From NCBI RefSeq assembly GCF_010093535.1, contig NW_022985163.1, forward strand, positions 2,145,285 to 2,209,284: a DNA stretch of 64,000 nucleotides, given 5' to 3'. The notes beneath the pieces are model-generated. The model searched no databases and had not been told where the DNA came from. It saw nothing but the letters and a program-made list of their open reading frames with translations. Origin of the DNA: Lindgomyces ingoldianus. Its lineage: Eukaryota; Ascomycota; Dothideomycetes; Pleosporales; Lindgomycetaceae. Positions 23,346 through 35,829 of this stretch are shown piece after piece (the first letter of the stretch is position 1; every line of letters begins with the position of its first letter). A program made the translations under genes and the position numbers.

Positions 23346-26300
23346 ATAGACAACCTTGATTGTTTGTTGAGAGACTTCCTGTCAGAGCCAGTGGTTATGG
23401 ATGTTAACATGTTAGAGCTTAGTTTAAAGTTAAGATATCTCTTTGTTTACTAGTTAGATTGTCTGCTTGTTGTTGCACTAGATTATAATAGTTAAATTAG
23501 GCAGCTTAACCTGCAGTTTGTTAAGGAGCATTCTTATAAACATAGCTTCCTTAGCAACTTAGAACAGTGCAAGTAATTCTGCTTCTATTATTAATGTTAT
23601 AACTGTATCTTATTTATTTACTTGCTATGCAATCTATCTGCTAAATAGTTAAATAACATAGCCCTAAAAGCTTTTTTTATCTAGTGTATTATTTATAAAT
23701 AACATATTGCTTACTACTATAAGGTAGTCTTCTTCTCCTAATTAGAGTGCGTACGTCTGTGTCGCATGTAGGTACAGGATGACTTAATTAGCTGCATCCT
23801 AATAGTTAGATGCAGGATTCATAAGAAACTGTGCAAGGCGTGATGTAGTAAAGGCAATGTCTAGTCTTGTAGTAACTACTGCAAAGAGCAGAGATCTAAT
23901 CTTTTGCTAATATTAATTTACCTCTAATAAGGTTGCAAAACTAGATTATAGCATAAGTTTAATCCTACTTATAGGTGTAGCATGCTGCAGGTCCTTTCTG
24001 TTAGCTAGCCTAGCTATCTTGTTAATATATAAGGCCTATAATAGCTAAATTATTTATTACTATTAATCTTTAATAATCTTAACTTCTAGGAACTATTATA
24101 GGTCCTTACCTCTTATTAGAGTATACTTCTCTTGTAACTAGTCTACTACACGCTGTGCATCTGCTTTAGAGCCTTTTTTATACACAATAATAAGGTTATT
24201 TATGTAGAAAAAGACAAATATTTTAGCTTTAGTTATATAGTAGAGTTTATATAAGACAGCTAAAAACCTAAGGCCTTTAAAAGTTATTATAAAATAGTGT
24301 TACTAAAGTAAAGAAGAAATTTATAAGCTATATAGTGCTTTTTAAAGCTTTAGTATTATACCTAGTTTCTAATAGCCTCTTAGCATCTGCATGTAGATAT
24401 TGTAGTTAATTGCTACATGTATAAACATGTTAGTTATGTTGTATTATTTAAGCTCTAAGTTAAAGTGTGCAGATATTACTATTAGCATTTAAAATAAGTG
24501 TCCTGCTAGGGTAGCAGCGTAGGTATCTTATGTAGTAATGTTTCTCTATTAATTACTATAGACTACTAGTTGCGCCTTACATCTTTGCAATTTATAGTGC
24601 TTATTAAGCTTGTAGGTGTACACCTATATACAATCTAGAATCTACTGTCTAGCTGCTTTAATTAGCTTTATCTAAACCTCTATCTAGAATTTTATTGTCT
24701 AATAACTGTCTAGGTGCGTTCTTTCTGCTGCTTTAAACATCTTATGTAAAGAGTGCTTCTTTAGTTACTTTTAAGTTAATAGTAGAAGTAGTAGCTAGCT
24801 TTTATAAAGTGTCTTTTTTTTAAATAGCATTTTTATTAATGCTGCTTTATTTAGTGTTTTACTACTATGCTTTTCTACACTTTTAGATTTTATGCTAGCT
24901 ATAAAGGCTATAGCCTATAGTATAGTCTTTAGCAACTCTATTTAGCTTAGCTTTAGTGCTGCTCTAGCTATTAACTGCATAAGTAATGCTATAGGTAGCA
25001 GAGTGTTTAGAAGAGATAAATAGTTATCTCTAATCTTTCTTTCTTAATAGTAGCCTAGTAGGTCTACTTTATTAAAATTTAATATATTATCTATAGTATT
25101 ATCTTTATAAAATAACTTTATCTTTAGCTAATAACTAGGTGTTAGAAGCTTAATTATTCTAATGTATATAGTAATTTTTTTTACTATGTTATGTATAAGG
25201 TTATCTATTAGGTCTTTAGGCTTACTACTAAAGATTAAGTATTTATTAAAAATAACATTACATGTATAAATTACTTTTGCTAGTAGTAGTATTTATACGC
25301 AGTAAATGTTTAATAATTAGTACCTAACTAGATATCTAATCTACACCTTTAGGTCTAGCCTCTGTAGCTTAGATTTATTCTAATGTGTGTTATTAGTTAT
25401 TATAAATGCTTTATAGCTATAGGCTTTTAGATGTATAAAGCTTAGCTTTTAAATTAATATAATAACTTTATTATTTAAAGCTACTTATGTAAAGAAGATC
25501 TTATATAGTGTCTTCTAGTTATTAGCATAGTTTAGCGTCTAATTGTATAGGTATACGCCTGCTCTAGTAATGTATAGCTATATGTTTTATAGTAGGTTAG
25601 CATTTAGTTACATAGCCTGTAACTTCTTCTTATTTACACTCTCTAAGCGTTTAGCTTCTCTGTTCTAGGCTTATGTATCTAGTGCTAAAGGCTTAACAGT
25701 TATTCTATGTAATGCTAGCTAGCATTCTACCTTTAGTTTTACTATTATAATCTTGTTATTAGCTTTAATAACTTTTATAGTAATGTTATAATAGTTCTTT
25801 AAAAAAAAATAAAGATTATAAAAGCTTTAATAATTAATTTAGTAAGCCTATTATCTTTAAAGTAGAGGTCTTACTAGAGGCTAAAATACTTATTAGTAAT
25901 TAGCATTTAACTTTACTCTTTTATAATGCTTTATGCTTTATATGTATAGAAATTAATTAACAGTTTTTTACTAAGTCTACTATTACTAATTTATAGTGTA
26001 TAGCTAATTTATTATTATATCTTAGCTCTGCTATATAAGTTATATTAGACTGTTATAATTTCTTTAATTTACACCCCCTTAGCTTACTATATAAGGTGTT
26101 AAAGTGTAGCTAGTCTAAAGTGTTCTAGACACTTATGCTATAGCTCTGCTAATGCTTTTTATAGACTATGTTTAGTTCTTATGTTAATTATGTGTGTATA
26201 ATATAAGCCCTTTTATAGTAGATAGTACTCTAACACTTATTAGCTATAAATCTCTATAAGATCTCTAATTATTATCCTGTCTAAGGCCTTTAAAGCAGTT

Positions 26301-27547
26301 AGCTCTGCTTGTGTGTCCTACTAGATTCCTTTCTGTTGCAGTAGGCAGAATAAGACTAGGTTGCACAGCAGGTCTAGGCACAGTGCAGCGTTATATAGTA
26401 CAAGACTATATGCTTAACTATGTGTTCTATGCTTACTTTTTAGGCTTAGTGTAATTAATCTATAGCTTTAAATCTATATATAAGAGTTTCTAGACTAGAT
26501 AAAGTCTTTTAGTGTTAGTAAACAATAGTTATAGATCTAATTAAAATTATTTATAATATAGTATATTAAGCCTAAGTTAAGGATAAATAATTCTCTTAGC
26601 AGATATCTATTCTAGTTTAAATTAACTATAGCTAGTAATGTAGCTACCTTAACTCTTAATACTTTTTAGCTTTTAAGTTAGTCTTTTTGTATTTCTAGCA
26701 TAGGTGTATGTAAACTTTTTAGAATTAGTATTTTTAAATTATGTCTACACTGCCTTTTTAGTAGGCCTTAAAATTCTAAGTTGTGCTTATGCTTTAATGC
26801 TATAAGCTCTTTAACTCTCTTATTTAGCATCTACTACTTTAGTGCTCTGTCTAGATAGACATAGAAGCAGTCTTTTAATGCATAGATATGTCTACATGTA
26901 GGACATTTAGTGCTTCTTATTTTAGTAAGTTTTTAGCTTAAAGATAACTTCTTATTATCTTCTTAATAACATTAATGTTAAGGTCTACTTTATTTTCTTA
27001 ACATTATAACTTCTACACTATAGGCGTCTTTATTTGTGCCCTAGGTAGTCTTTCTACTTTTAGCAAAGTATAATAAGTTATCTGTTATAAAAGCAGCTTT
27101 ATGCTTTTCTATATGTATTAGATAATTTAACATTATATGTTTTTAAAAGCGCTTTATTATTTCTTTTTAATTTATGTTTAGTGTAAACTGTCTACTTTTC
27201 TAAAAAGTTATAGACTAATAAGAGGCAACTTTATTTATAGTAGTTAGAAAGTTCTTTGCTACAGCATTAAACTGCATTGTTTCTAGAACATTTTGTGTCT
27301 CCGCTTCTGTAGCAGCGTAGTCATACTCTGCTAGCTATAGGTCCTATATGCTTGCGTTTCTTAGCAGCTTTAGGGATGCATTATATTAGTTATGTACGCG
27401 TTCTTATTTAAATTAGTTGTTAACGCCTACTGTAGCTTTAAAGTTTGTAATCCACTGTCTAAGTAGTTAATCTAGGGAACAGCATGTACACTGCAGATGC
27501 GGGCTAACTGTTAACTAGATAAAGACAATAATCTGTTAGAAGCTTAA
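23346..27547 (-). pseudogene. RIP-mutated Copia gag-pol middle region
   Basis: About 4.2 kb of TpA-rich sequence between the recognisable gag start and RNase H end. Integrase and reverse transcriptase should lie here, but stop density and loss of C/G leave no frame I can follow with confidence. No other feature was seen. Confidence 0.6.
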
Positions 27548-27877
27548 TTACTCTCTTTTATAATTATGTCTGTTACTCTTATACTTGTTAGCCTTAATCT
27601 TGTAGTATTTAATAGCTTCTTTAAAGGATCTAACACTGCTTGTTAATAGCTTGTTTAGGTGCGTAGGCGTTTTAACGTTAGAGGCTGGTAAAAACTTAGC
27701 TATTAGCGGCATCTCTAGAGCTCTTAGTTTGGAGATCATTTGGATAGTCAACTTAGGGTCCACTTGCGGCCAGATGCCGTGCGCTACACATCTCGATTGC
27801 AGCTGCATCATCCAGGCTCTGTAGTCGGTGTGGTCTCGAAGGACGACTGTCGCGTCTCGAGGAGGCTGGGTGGCCAT
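27548..27877 (-). pseudogene. N-terminal part of Copia gag, 109 codons before the first stop
   Basis: Starts at ATG 27877, 32 bp inside the right LTR boundary, as expected for gag. The first 60 residues look normal, with an aromatic/basic Asp-Tyr-Arg-Ala-Trp-Met-Met-Gln-Leu-Gln segment typical of Copia-type Gag N-termini. The rest becomes Lys/Asn/Tyr-rich as RIP damage sets in and stops at 27548. Confidence 0.7.
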
Positions 27878-27909
27878 TTTGTATTGATGGAGGCACTGAG
27901 ACTCTTAAT

Positions 27910-28271
27910 TGTCAGATTAAAGCACTGTTTCTAGGCTTCCTAAGATGAATAATAGGTTTAGATGTGATGTATAGGATGATTGATTAATTGTGTTAATTGT
28001 TATTAATTTATTAATCCTTTTTCTGCTCTACTCGTGTTGCTCGGCTTTTTGTTTTGCCGATCCAAGTCCCTCGCGCACTTGCCCTATGCGCGACCAGCTT
28101 GCAAAATGCTGCAATTTTCTGCAATTTGCTGCAAACTGCTGCAACATGCTGCAATTTGCTGCAATTTGCTGCAAACTGCTGCAATTTACTGTTCGAGCTT
28201 ATTGCTCGTACTATGTAGCAGCTTTCGTCAAGCGTTCCTCCTGTCTTGACAGTAGGTGCGCAAATCTAACA
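27910..28271 (-). repeat. 5' LTR of the Copia element with an 8-unit minisatellite
   Basis: 362 bp. The 10-bp array at 28107-28186 has eight units. The two missing units account exactly for the 20-bp length difference from the other LTR. The outer part shows more C-to-T changes than the left LTR. Confidence 0.88.
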
Positions 28272-28276
28272 ATACT

Positions 28277-29357
28277 ATGCTTTTAGTGTTACTTTTTTAC
28301 TTAAACTTTTATTTTAAACTTTTATTTTAAACTTTTTATTATTACTATAGCACTTACACATAGTTCTGCTTACTTTTTTATATAAAAAAACATATTAAAG
28401 CTACTTTTAAAAGCACTTAAAGTTAGCTTATTATTATAAAAGACTTTTAGTAGTTATAGTGCTTTTTACTATTGTAGAGGAGAAAATAGCTTAGCAATAG
28501 CTGTTTAGAAGATTAGATAAAGTGACTCTGCTATCTAAGAGAGTTGAAGGCTCTTCTTATATACACTAAGCTTTAGAACGTACTATCTTTAGATTCTAAG
28601 TCGCGTCCTAGGCTCTAAGCCCTAGCTAAGGCTCTTAGTATACACAACAACTATACTAAGCTTTTATTAAGTTTTACTTATCTAATAATACTTTTAAGTT
28701 ATAATTACATAGTGCTACGCCTAAAGCTGTAATTATTACACTAAATAAGAACACTAGTAAGGCTACTATAGTTAAAAATAGTGCTAAAAATAGTAGCTTT
28801 AACATTTACTTTAAAAATAACTTTAGTAATATTAAGTAAAGTTATTTATTAAGTTATATAAAGCTACTAGTGTTATTATAAGTAAAAAAAGCTAAGTATA
28901 CTACTATAGCTAGTATATTACTTTACTTAAAAACCTAAATTATATTTTTTTTATATGCTTACTACTATAAGCGCTAGTTTATAGGCAGTGTATATAAGGC
29001 AACATAGTTGCTAATATTAGCAGTACGCTACTTAAAAAAGTAAAAGTATAGCTATAAACACTAAGTGCTTAGTAAAGCTAATTTTATTAGCTAATAAAAT
29101 GTTTTATGCTATATTTTTAAAAATAGTAAGATTATAGTTATATAAGTAACTACTAATAAGCTTTTTAGCTTTAATACTATGTACTTTAAGCCTACTACTA
29201 TTACTTAGCTTATAAATAGTAACTACTTACTTTTTAAATATAAAAGACTTTTTTTTAAATAATGCTTACTATAGCTAATCTAGGGTAGAGGCAGCACTAT
29301 AGACGTTTTCTATAAGTGTGTTGTGCTACATGCTGCGCCTATATAACTACTTAAAGC
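28277..29357 (+). pseudogene. RIP-mutated hAT sequence, probable N-terminal half of the transposase
   Basis: Belongs to the hAT element by position. A + frame around 28720-28830 stays open longer than its surroundings and is Lys/Asn-rich, but a BED finger cannot be identified. The stretch 28480-28630 is less AT-rich. No separate gene is seen. Confidence 0.4.
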
Positions 29358-29359
29358 TA

Positions 29360-32359
29360 ACGTACTTCATGGGCGAGTCGCTCACACACCCGAGTCGCTT
29401 ACTTTTGCCAAGACCCCACCCCAACAAACTCTATTATAGCCCATAACAACCCGCTCTAGCACTATATAGTACAGTACAGCCTAGAATATTATTTAGATAC
29501 TACTTCTACTTCTTGCTTACATGTTTGCGTGTTATGCCTAGTCTAATTGCACTATCTGTAGCGCCTTTAGAATAGCTTACCTACTTTAGCTTACACCTGC
29601 TTCTTTGCCTTCTTCCTATTACTACGCGCCCTAAACTCCTTTAGAGCTATTAAGCATAGGCCTTTTTAAATTATTAAGGTTTTTTTTACTTTAATTTGCT
29701 TTTTTTTATATAATTTATGTTATGTAGCAGCCTTATTAGCTGCTTAAAGCTTAGTAATTTTCTGTTATGCTAACACTAGCTTATACATAATTATTACTGC
29801 CTTTTTTAAGACCTTTTTAAACATCTTAACTATAAAAGTTAGTAAACTATTTATATACTTTTAAATTTTTATCTTTATAAGCATTAATTATAACCTAAGT
29901 TCTAAAGTATTGCTTAGGGTTTACAACTACTAGGGCTTATTATATACAGGTAGTAGTAGTAATAGAGTGCACAACTTTACATTAAGGCCTATTATAACTT
30001 GTTATAGGTTAAAAGGAACTAATTTAGCGCTTTAAAACTTTTCTTAAATATTACTAAAAGTAATTATAGCATTATAAGCTACTTTAAAGCATAGTAGAAA
30101 CTTTATCTTTATAATATAAGTAATTTAGTTATGTATAAAGTTTTTAGCTTAGCGCTTATAACGTACCTAACAGGTTGGCCGGCCACACGGGTTAGCCGGC
30201 CACTTTTGCCAAGCCCCCACTAAACTCTACTTATCTACATAATGCCTTAACAACAACACTAGATTAAATCTTCTAAAGAACGTTAGATATAGCTTGCTCT
30301 TTAGGCTTTTAAATAAGACTTAAAACTCTCCTTGCAACACACTGCAGCTATCTATAATGTCTCTTACATAACACTAAGCAATTAACGCGCTAGACAGCCT
30401 TTACAAGCAGAATGCTAGCTTAAATTAAGGAATCTAACTAAGCTTAAAAAGAAAGTAGTTGTTAAGTACATACTTAAGCTTATTACACACAGATTTCCCT
30501 TTAGGCTTGCAGCTATAGCTAATATAGCTAATTCCTTGCCTGCAGAGCGCAATCTAGGCTAGGTTAGCTTAAACTAGACTAGTATATAGGTTAAGCACTG
30601 CCCTAAGTTTATAATAAAGTTTAATTATAAGTATAATTATAAAAGAGTGCTTTACAAGGATCTAGAGGTTATCTAGGGCTAGTTTTACCTAGTAGCTAAC
30701 ATAAAAGCTAAGTACAGTATCTAGGATAAAGACAAGTATAACTTTAACAAGTTAGGCTTTATAATAGGCTAGATATTAACTAGAGTAGTTGTTACAGCTT
30801 TAGAGAGATAAGGACAGCTAAAGGTAATATAGTAAGGTAATAAAAAGTAGACAACAGTTATCTAAGGCATTAACATAATAGGGTAGGCTATAAGATTATA
30901 GAGCTTTAAGCAGCAAATAAAGCTGCCATGTAACATAAATTGCATAAAAGGAAGCAGATTTAAGTAAAAAGAACTTTAATAGTTAAGGATAAGGCTTGTC
31001 TAACTGCTCTAAAGGAGTTTAGAGCGCGTAGTAATAGGAAGAAGCTAAAGACGCAGGTGCGCGCTAAAAAAGGTAAGCTAAGTTAAAGGCAATGTAGGTA
31101 GTGCAATTAGACTAGGCATAACTTGCGTACGTGTAAGTAAGTAGTAGAAGTAGACTCTAAATAATATCTTATGTTGTATTACTCTATACAGGGCTAAAGT
31201 GGGCTGTTTTGCGAGAGAATAGGGTGGTTTTAGTGGGGGCTTGGCAAAAGTAGCCGGCCAACCCGTGTGGCCAGCTAACCTGTTAGGTACGTTATACCTT
31301 TTTTAAAAAAGTAAAACAACCTACATTAAGTAGCTATAAAAGGTGTAATAAGTAAAAAAGCATGTAAATAGTAATAATCTTATTATCTTTATAGTATTAC
31401 TAGAAATAAAGTAAGTTATAGCTTTTATAGCTATTAATAACTAGCAGACAGTAGCTACTAATAGTACACTTCTTTATATGCGCATTAAAGTGCTTTAACT
31501 AGTCTAGACTAAGCTAATTAGTAGTTTAGCTGTGCTTAGAAATTATAATAACTTAATTTTAAAGTAAATTTTTCTTTTTATACTAGTTTAAAAAGTAGTT
31601 GCTACTTTAAAAGATAATAAAAAGCAGAATAGCCTACCTTTTAGCATTAATGCCCTAAATAGCTGTTGTCTACTCCTAGTTGCCTAGCTAGACTACTTTT
31701 AGCTATTCTTATCTCTCTAAACTTATAATAACTGCTCTAGTAAATATCTAGCCTATTATAAACTTTATTTTATTAAAGTTATATATGTTATTATTTTAAA
31801 TGCTATACTTAGCTTTAATATTCTTTATAAAGTTAAACTAGCTTTAAATTACTATAAAATTTTTATAAAAAGCTTTTTTATAGTTATACTTATGCTTAAA
31901 CTTTACTTTAAGCTTTAAGTAATACTTAATAAACATATTAAGCTAGTTTATGCTAACATAGCCTATATTATGCTTAGCGTGTAAAGAATTAGCTATATTA
32001 GCTATAGCTACTAGCTAGAGGGGAAATCCTTATGCATCTAGCTTAAGTATGTGCTAAATAATTACCTACTTTTTATTATTATCTAGCTTTTATAAGTTAG
32101 CTATATAATTAGCTTAGAAAAGTTATCTAGCGCGTTAGTTACTTATTATCTTTTAAAAGACTTTATAGATAGCTGCAGTATGTTAGTTAAAAAGTATTAC
32201 ATTTTATTTAAAAGCCTAAAGTGTAAGCTGCATCTAATGTTCCTTTAACACATTTAAGTAGTGTTATTAAGAATGCATTAGTATAGAAAAAGTAGTGTAG
32301 TAGGGTCTTAGTAAAAGTAAGCAACTTAGGTGTGTAAGCAACTTGCCTATAAAGTACGT
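29360..32359 (-). mobile_element. ACGT-A long element, about 1.87 kb plus a nested ACGT-B short element
   Basis: ACGTACTTCATGGGCGAGTC at the left and the inverted counterpart at the right, between TA dinucleotides (29358-29359, 32360-32361). With the inserted element at 30161-31292 removed it is about 1866 bp. Minus-strand remnants around 31760-31870 read Lys-Ala-Leu-Tyr-Lys-Asn, then Asn-Ile-Lys-Ala-Lys-Tyr and Tyr-Asn-Phe-Asn, the pattern around the first catalytic Asp of pogo-like DDE transposases (Asp replaced by Asn). This is the reference long copy for the family. Confidence 0.88.
30161..31292 (+). mobile_element. ACGT-B short element, 1132 bp
   Basis: Terminal ACGTACCTAACAGG...GGTACGT flanked by TA (30159-30160, 31293-31294), inserted in the opposite orientation to the copy at 9957. 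It has exactly the same length and deletion junction as that copy. Parts of the transposase frame are on the + strand here. RIP damage is moderate. Confidence 0.9.
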
Positions 32360-32597
32360 TATATGTTATTAAAAAGCTATTATAAGCTCTAAGTAAAATA
32401 TATATTAGCTTTAATAGCTACATAATAAAAAGTAAAAAGTATAGCTACTTTAGTATTATTATACACTATGTTAATACTTATAGCAACTTTTAAAATCTTT
32501 TTATTACACTACTTTAGCTTATAAGCGCTTATAGTAACTAAAAAATAGTAGAAGTTGTTTTTAAAACACGAAAAAATAATTTATATTAGTATATATA

Positions 32598-34460
32598 ACG
32601 TACCTAACAGGTTGGCCGGCCACACGGGTTGGCCGGCCACTTTTGCCAAGCCCTTACTAAAACCACCCTATTCTAGCGCAAAACAGCCTACTTTAGCCCT
32701 ATATAAAGCAATATAACATAAGATATTATTTAGAGTCTACTTCTACTACTTTCTTACATGTATGTAAGTTATGCCTAGTTTAATTACACTGCCTGTATTA
32801 CTTTTAACTTAGCTTACCTTTTTTAGTGTGCACTTATGTCTTTAGCTTCTTCTTATTACTACGCGCTCTAGACTCCTTTAGAGCAGTTAGACAAGCCTTA
32901 TCTTTAACTATTAAGGTCTCTTTTGCCTAAATCTGCTTTCTTTTATGCAATCTATGTTATATAGCAGCTTTATTTACTGCTTAAAGCTTTATAATCTTCT
33001 TTTACACTAACACTAGCTTATGTGTAATAATTGCTGCCCCCTTTAAGACCTTTTTAAAGGCCTTTACTATAGATGTTAGTAAGCTATCTACATGCCTCTA
33101 AATTTTTACCTTTATAAGCATTAATTATAACCTAAATTTAAAAGTATTGCTTAGGGTTTACAACTGCTAGGGCGTATTATTAATAGGTAGTAGTAGTAAT
33201 AAAGTATGTAACTAGATATTAAGAGCTATTTTAACCTATTCTAGGTTAAATAGGACTAAACTAGCATCTTAAAACTCTCTTTAAATATTACTAAAAGTAA
33301 TTACTACATTATAGGCGTGTATAAAGCATAGTAGGAACTTAAGTTTTATAATATAAGTAATTTAGTTACACATAAGATTTTTAGCTTAGCACTTATACAC
33401 TTTTTTTAAAAGGGTAAAATAACTTACATTAAAAAGCTATAAAAGGTGTAATAAGTGTAAAGGCATATAAATAGTAATAATCTTATTCTTCTTATAGTAC
33501 TACTAGAAATTAAGTAAGTTATAGCTTTTATAGCTATTAATAATAAAAAGCTAATAAGCGCTTATAACTTTTTTTTATATGCCTATTAAAGTGCTTTAAC
33601 TACTATAGCCTAAGCTTATTTATTATCTAGCTGTTTTTAGAGACTGTAATAACTTAGTTTTAAGGCAGATTCTTCTCTTTATACTAAGCAGAGAGGTAAT
33701 AGTAGCCCTTAAAGATAATAAAAAGTAAAATAGCCTACTTTATTATGTTAATGCCTTAGATAACTATTATCTACTTTTTATTACTTTACTATATTACCTT
33801 TAGCTGTTCTTATCTCTTTAAAGCTATAATAACTGCTCTAGTTAATATCTAGCCTATTATAAAGCCTAACTTATTAAAGTTATACATGTTTTTATCTTAG
33901 ATACTATACTTAGCTTTTATGTTAGCTACTAGGCAAAACTAGCTCTAGATAACCTTTAAATTCTTATAAAGTGCTTTTTTATAATTATACTTATAATTAA
34001 ACTTTATTATAAACTTAGAGCAGTGCTTAACCTATATACTAGGCTAGTTTAAGCTAACCTAGCCTAGATTGCGCTCTACGCGCAAGAAATTAGCTATATT
34101 AGCTATAGCTATAGGCTTAAAAGGAAATCTGCGCGTAATAAGCTTAAGTATGTACTTAATAACTACTTTTTTTTTAAGCTTAGTTAGATTTTTTAATTTA
34201 GGCTAGCATTCTGCTTCTAAAGGCTGTCTAGCGCGTTAATTGCTTAGTGTTGTGTAAGAGACATTATAGATAGCTGTAGTGTATTATAAGAAAAGTTTTA
34301 AGTCTTATTTAAAAGCCTAAAAAGTAAGCTATATTTAATGTTCTTTAGAAGATTTAATCTAGTGTTGTTGTTAAAGCATTATGTAGATAGGTAGAGTGTG
34401 GTGGGGGCTTAGCAAAAGTGGCCGGCCAACCTGTGTAGCCGGCTAACCTGTTAGGTACGT
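32598..34460 (-). mobile_element. ACGT-B long element, 1863 bp, with the clearest transposase remnant
   Basis: Uninterrupted copy between TA (32596-32597, 34461-34462). The minus strand at about 33700-34080 keeps a pogo-like (DDE_1) transposase frame: a Tyr-Lys-Tyr-Asn-Tyr-Lys-Lys-Ala-Leu stretch, Asn-Ile-Lys-Ala-Lys-Tyr, then Tyr-Asn-Phe-Asn-Lys-Leu-Gly-Phe at 33861-33884, where active relatives have Asp-Glu-Thr after Phe. Catalytic Asp is changed to Asn, and stops replace Trp and Gln. This shows the family is Tc1/mariner-type and no longer active here. Confidence 0.87.
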
Positions 34461-34726
34461 TATAGTAAGCTAATTTATACTTAATAACATAAGTAATAAT
34501 AACTTAGCTATTATAGTAATTAGTTAAAAGCTTAGCTTTAGCATGTCTAATTACTAATACTATTATAAACTCTATATACTTAATTTTATTAGCTAAAGGC
34601 TTTTTTAAAGCTAAAATAAAAACACTTATAATAATAATAAGTATAAGTTTACTAATAAGACTTAGTTTATAAGTAAGTAAAAGTGTAATAAGCTACTTAG
34701 TATTTTACTTAGTGTTATTAACTATA

Positions 34727-35827
34727 ACGTACTTTACAGACAAGTTACTTACACACTTAAGTTGCTTACTTTTACTAAGACTCTACTAAACTACTTTTTT
34801 TACACTAATGTATTTCTAACAACACTACTTAGACATGCTAAAAGAATATTAGATATAGCTTACACTTTAAGCTTTTAAATAAAACATAAAACTTTTTAAA
34901 AAAACATGCTATAGCTATATATAAAGTTTTTTAAAAAATAATAAATAACTATAGCACTAGATAACTTTTATAAGCTAATTTTATAGCTAACTTATAAAGG
35001 CTAGGTAATAATAAAAAGTAGGTAATTATTAAGACTATACTTAAGCTATATATATAAGAATTTTCCCTTTAAATAGCATTTATAGCTAATATAGCTAATT
35101 TTTTACATGCTAAGTGTAATCTAGGCTATATTAGCATAAACTAGGTTAGTATGTTTATAAAGCATTATTTAAAGCTTAAAGTAAAGTTTTAAGCATAAGT
35201 ATAGTTAATAAATATTTAGCCTATAATAAAGCTTATTTTACTAAAGTTATACATGTTATTATTTTAGATACTATACTTAGCTTTAATATTCTTTATAAGG
35301 CTAAACTTACTTTAAATTACTCTAGAACTTTTATAAAAAGCTTTTTTATAGTTATACTATACTTAAATATTACTTTAAGCTTTAGATAACACTTCTTAAA
35401 CATATAAAGCTAGTTTATGCTAATATAGCCTAGATTACACTTAGCGTGTAAAGAATTAGCTATATTAGCTATAAATGCTATTTAAAGGGAAATTTTTTAC
35501 GCATATAGCTTAAGTATAGTTTTAATAATTACCTACTTTTTATTATTACCTAGCTTTTATAAGTTTACTATAGAATTAGCTTATAAAAGTTGTCTAGTGC
35601 TATAGTTATTTATTATCTTTTAAGAGACTTTATATATAGCTGTAGTATGTTTTTTTTAAAAGTTTTATGTCTTATTTAAAAGCTTAAAGTATAAGCTATA
35701 CCTAACATTCTTTTAGCATGTCTAAGTAGTGTTATTATAAATGCATTAGTATAAAAAAAGTAGTTTAGTAAAGTCTTAGTAAAAGTAAGCAACTTAGGTG
35801 TGTAAGCAACTCGCCTGTAAAGTACGT
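34727..35827. mobile_element. ACGT-A short foldback element, 1101 bp
   Basis: Inserted at TA in the hAT sequence. The arms are inverted copies over about 450 bp with a spacer taken from the transposase region, as in the copies at 6197 and 17209. Both ends derive from the same (transposase-start) end of the long element. Confidence 0.85.
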
Positions 35828-35829
35828 TA

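Larger units (their letters stand above)
22744..28271 (-). mobile_element. Ty1/Copia LTR retrotransposon, 5.5 kb, minus strand
   Basis: LTRs at 22744-23125 (382 bp) and 27910-28271 (362 bp), both starting TGTCAGATT and ending CT(G/A)ACA. They are flanked by the 5-bp duplication ATACT (22739-22743, 28272-28276). On the minus strand, gag begins beside the right LTR and the RNase H end of pol lies beside the left LTR, preceded there by a purine-rich GAGGGGGTG tract. The two ends of the internal region are almost free of RIP while the middle 4 kb is heavily mutated. Confidence 0.92.
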
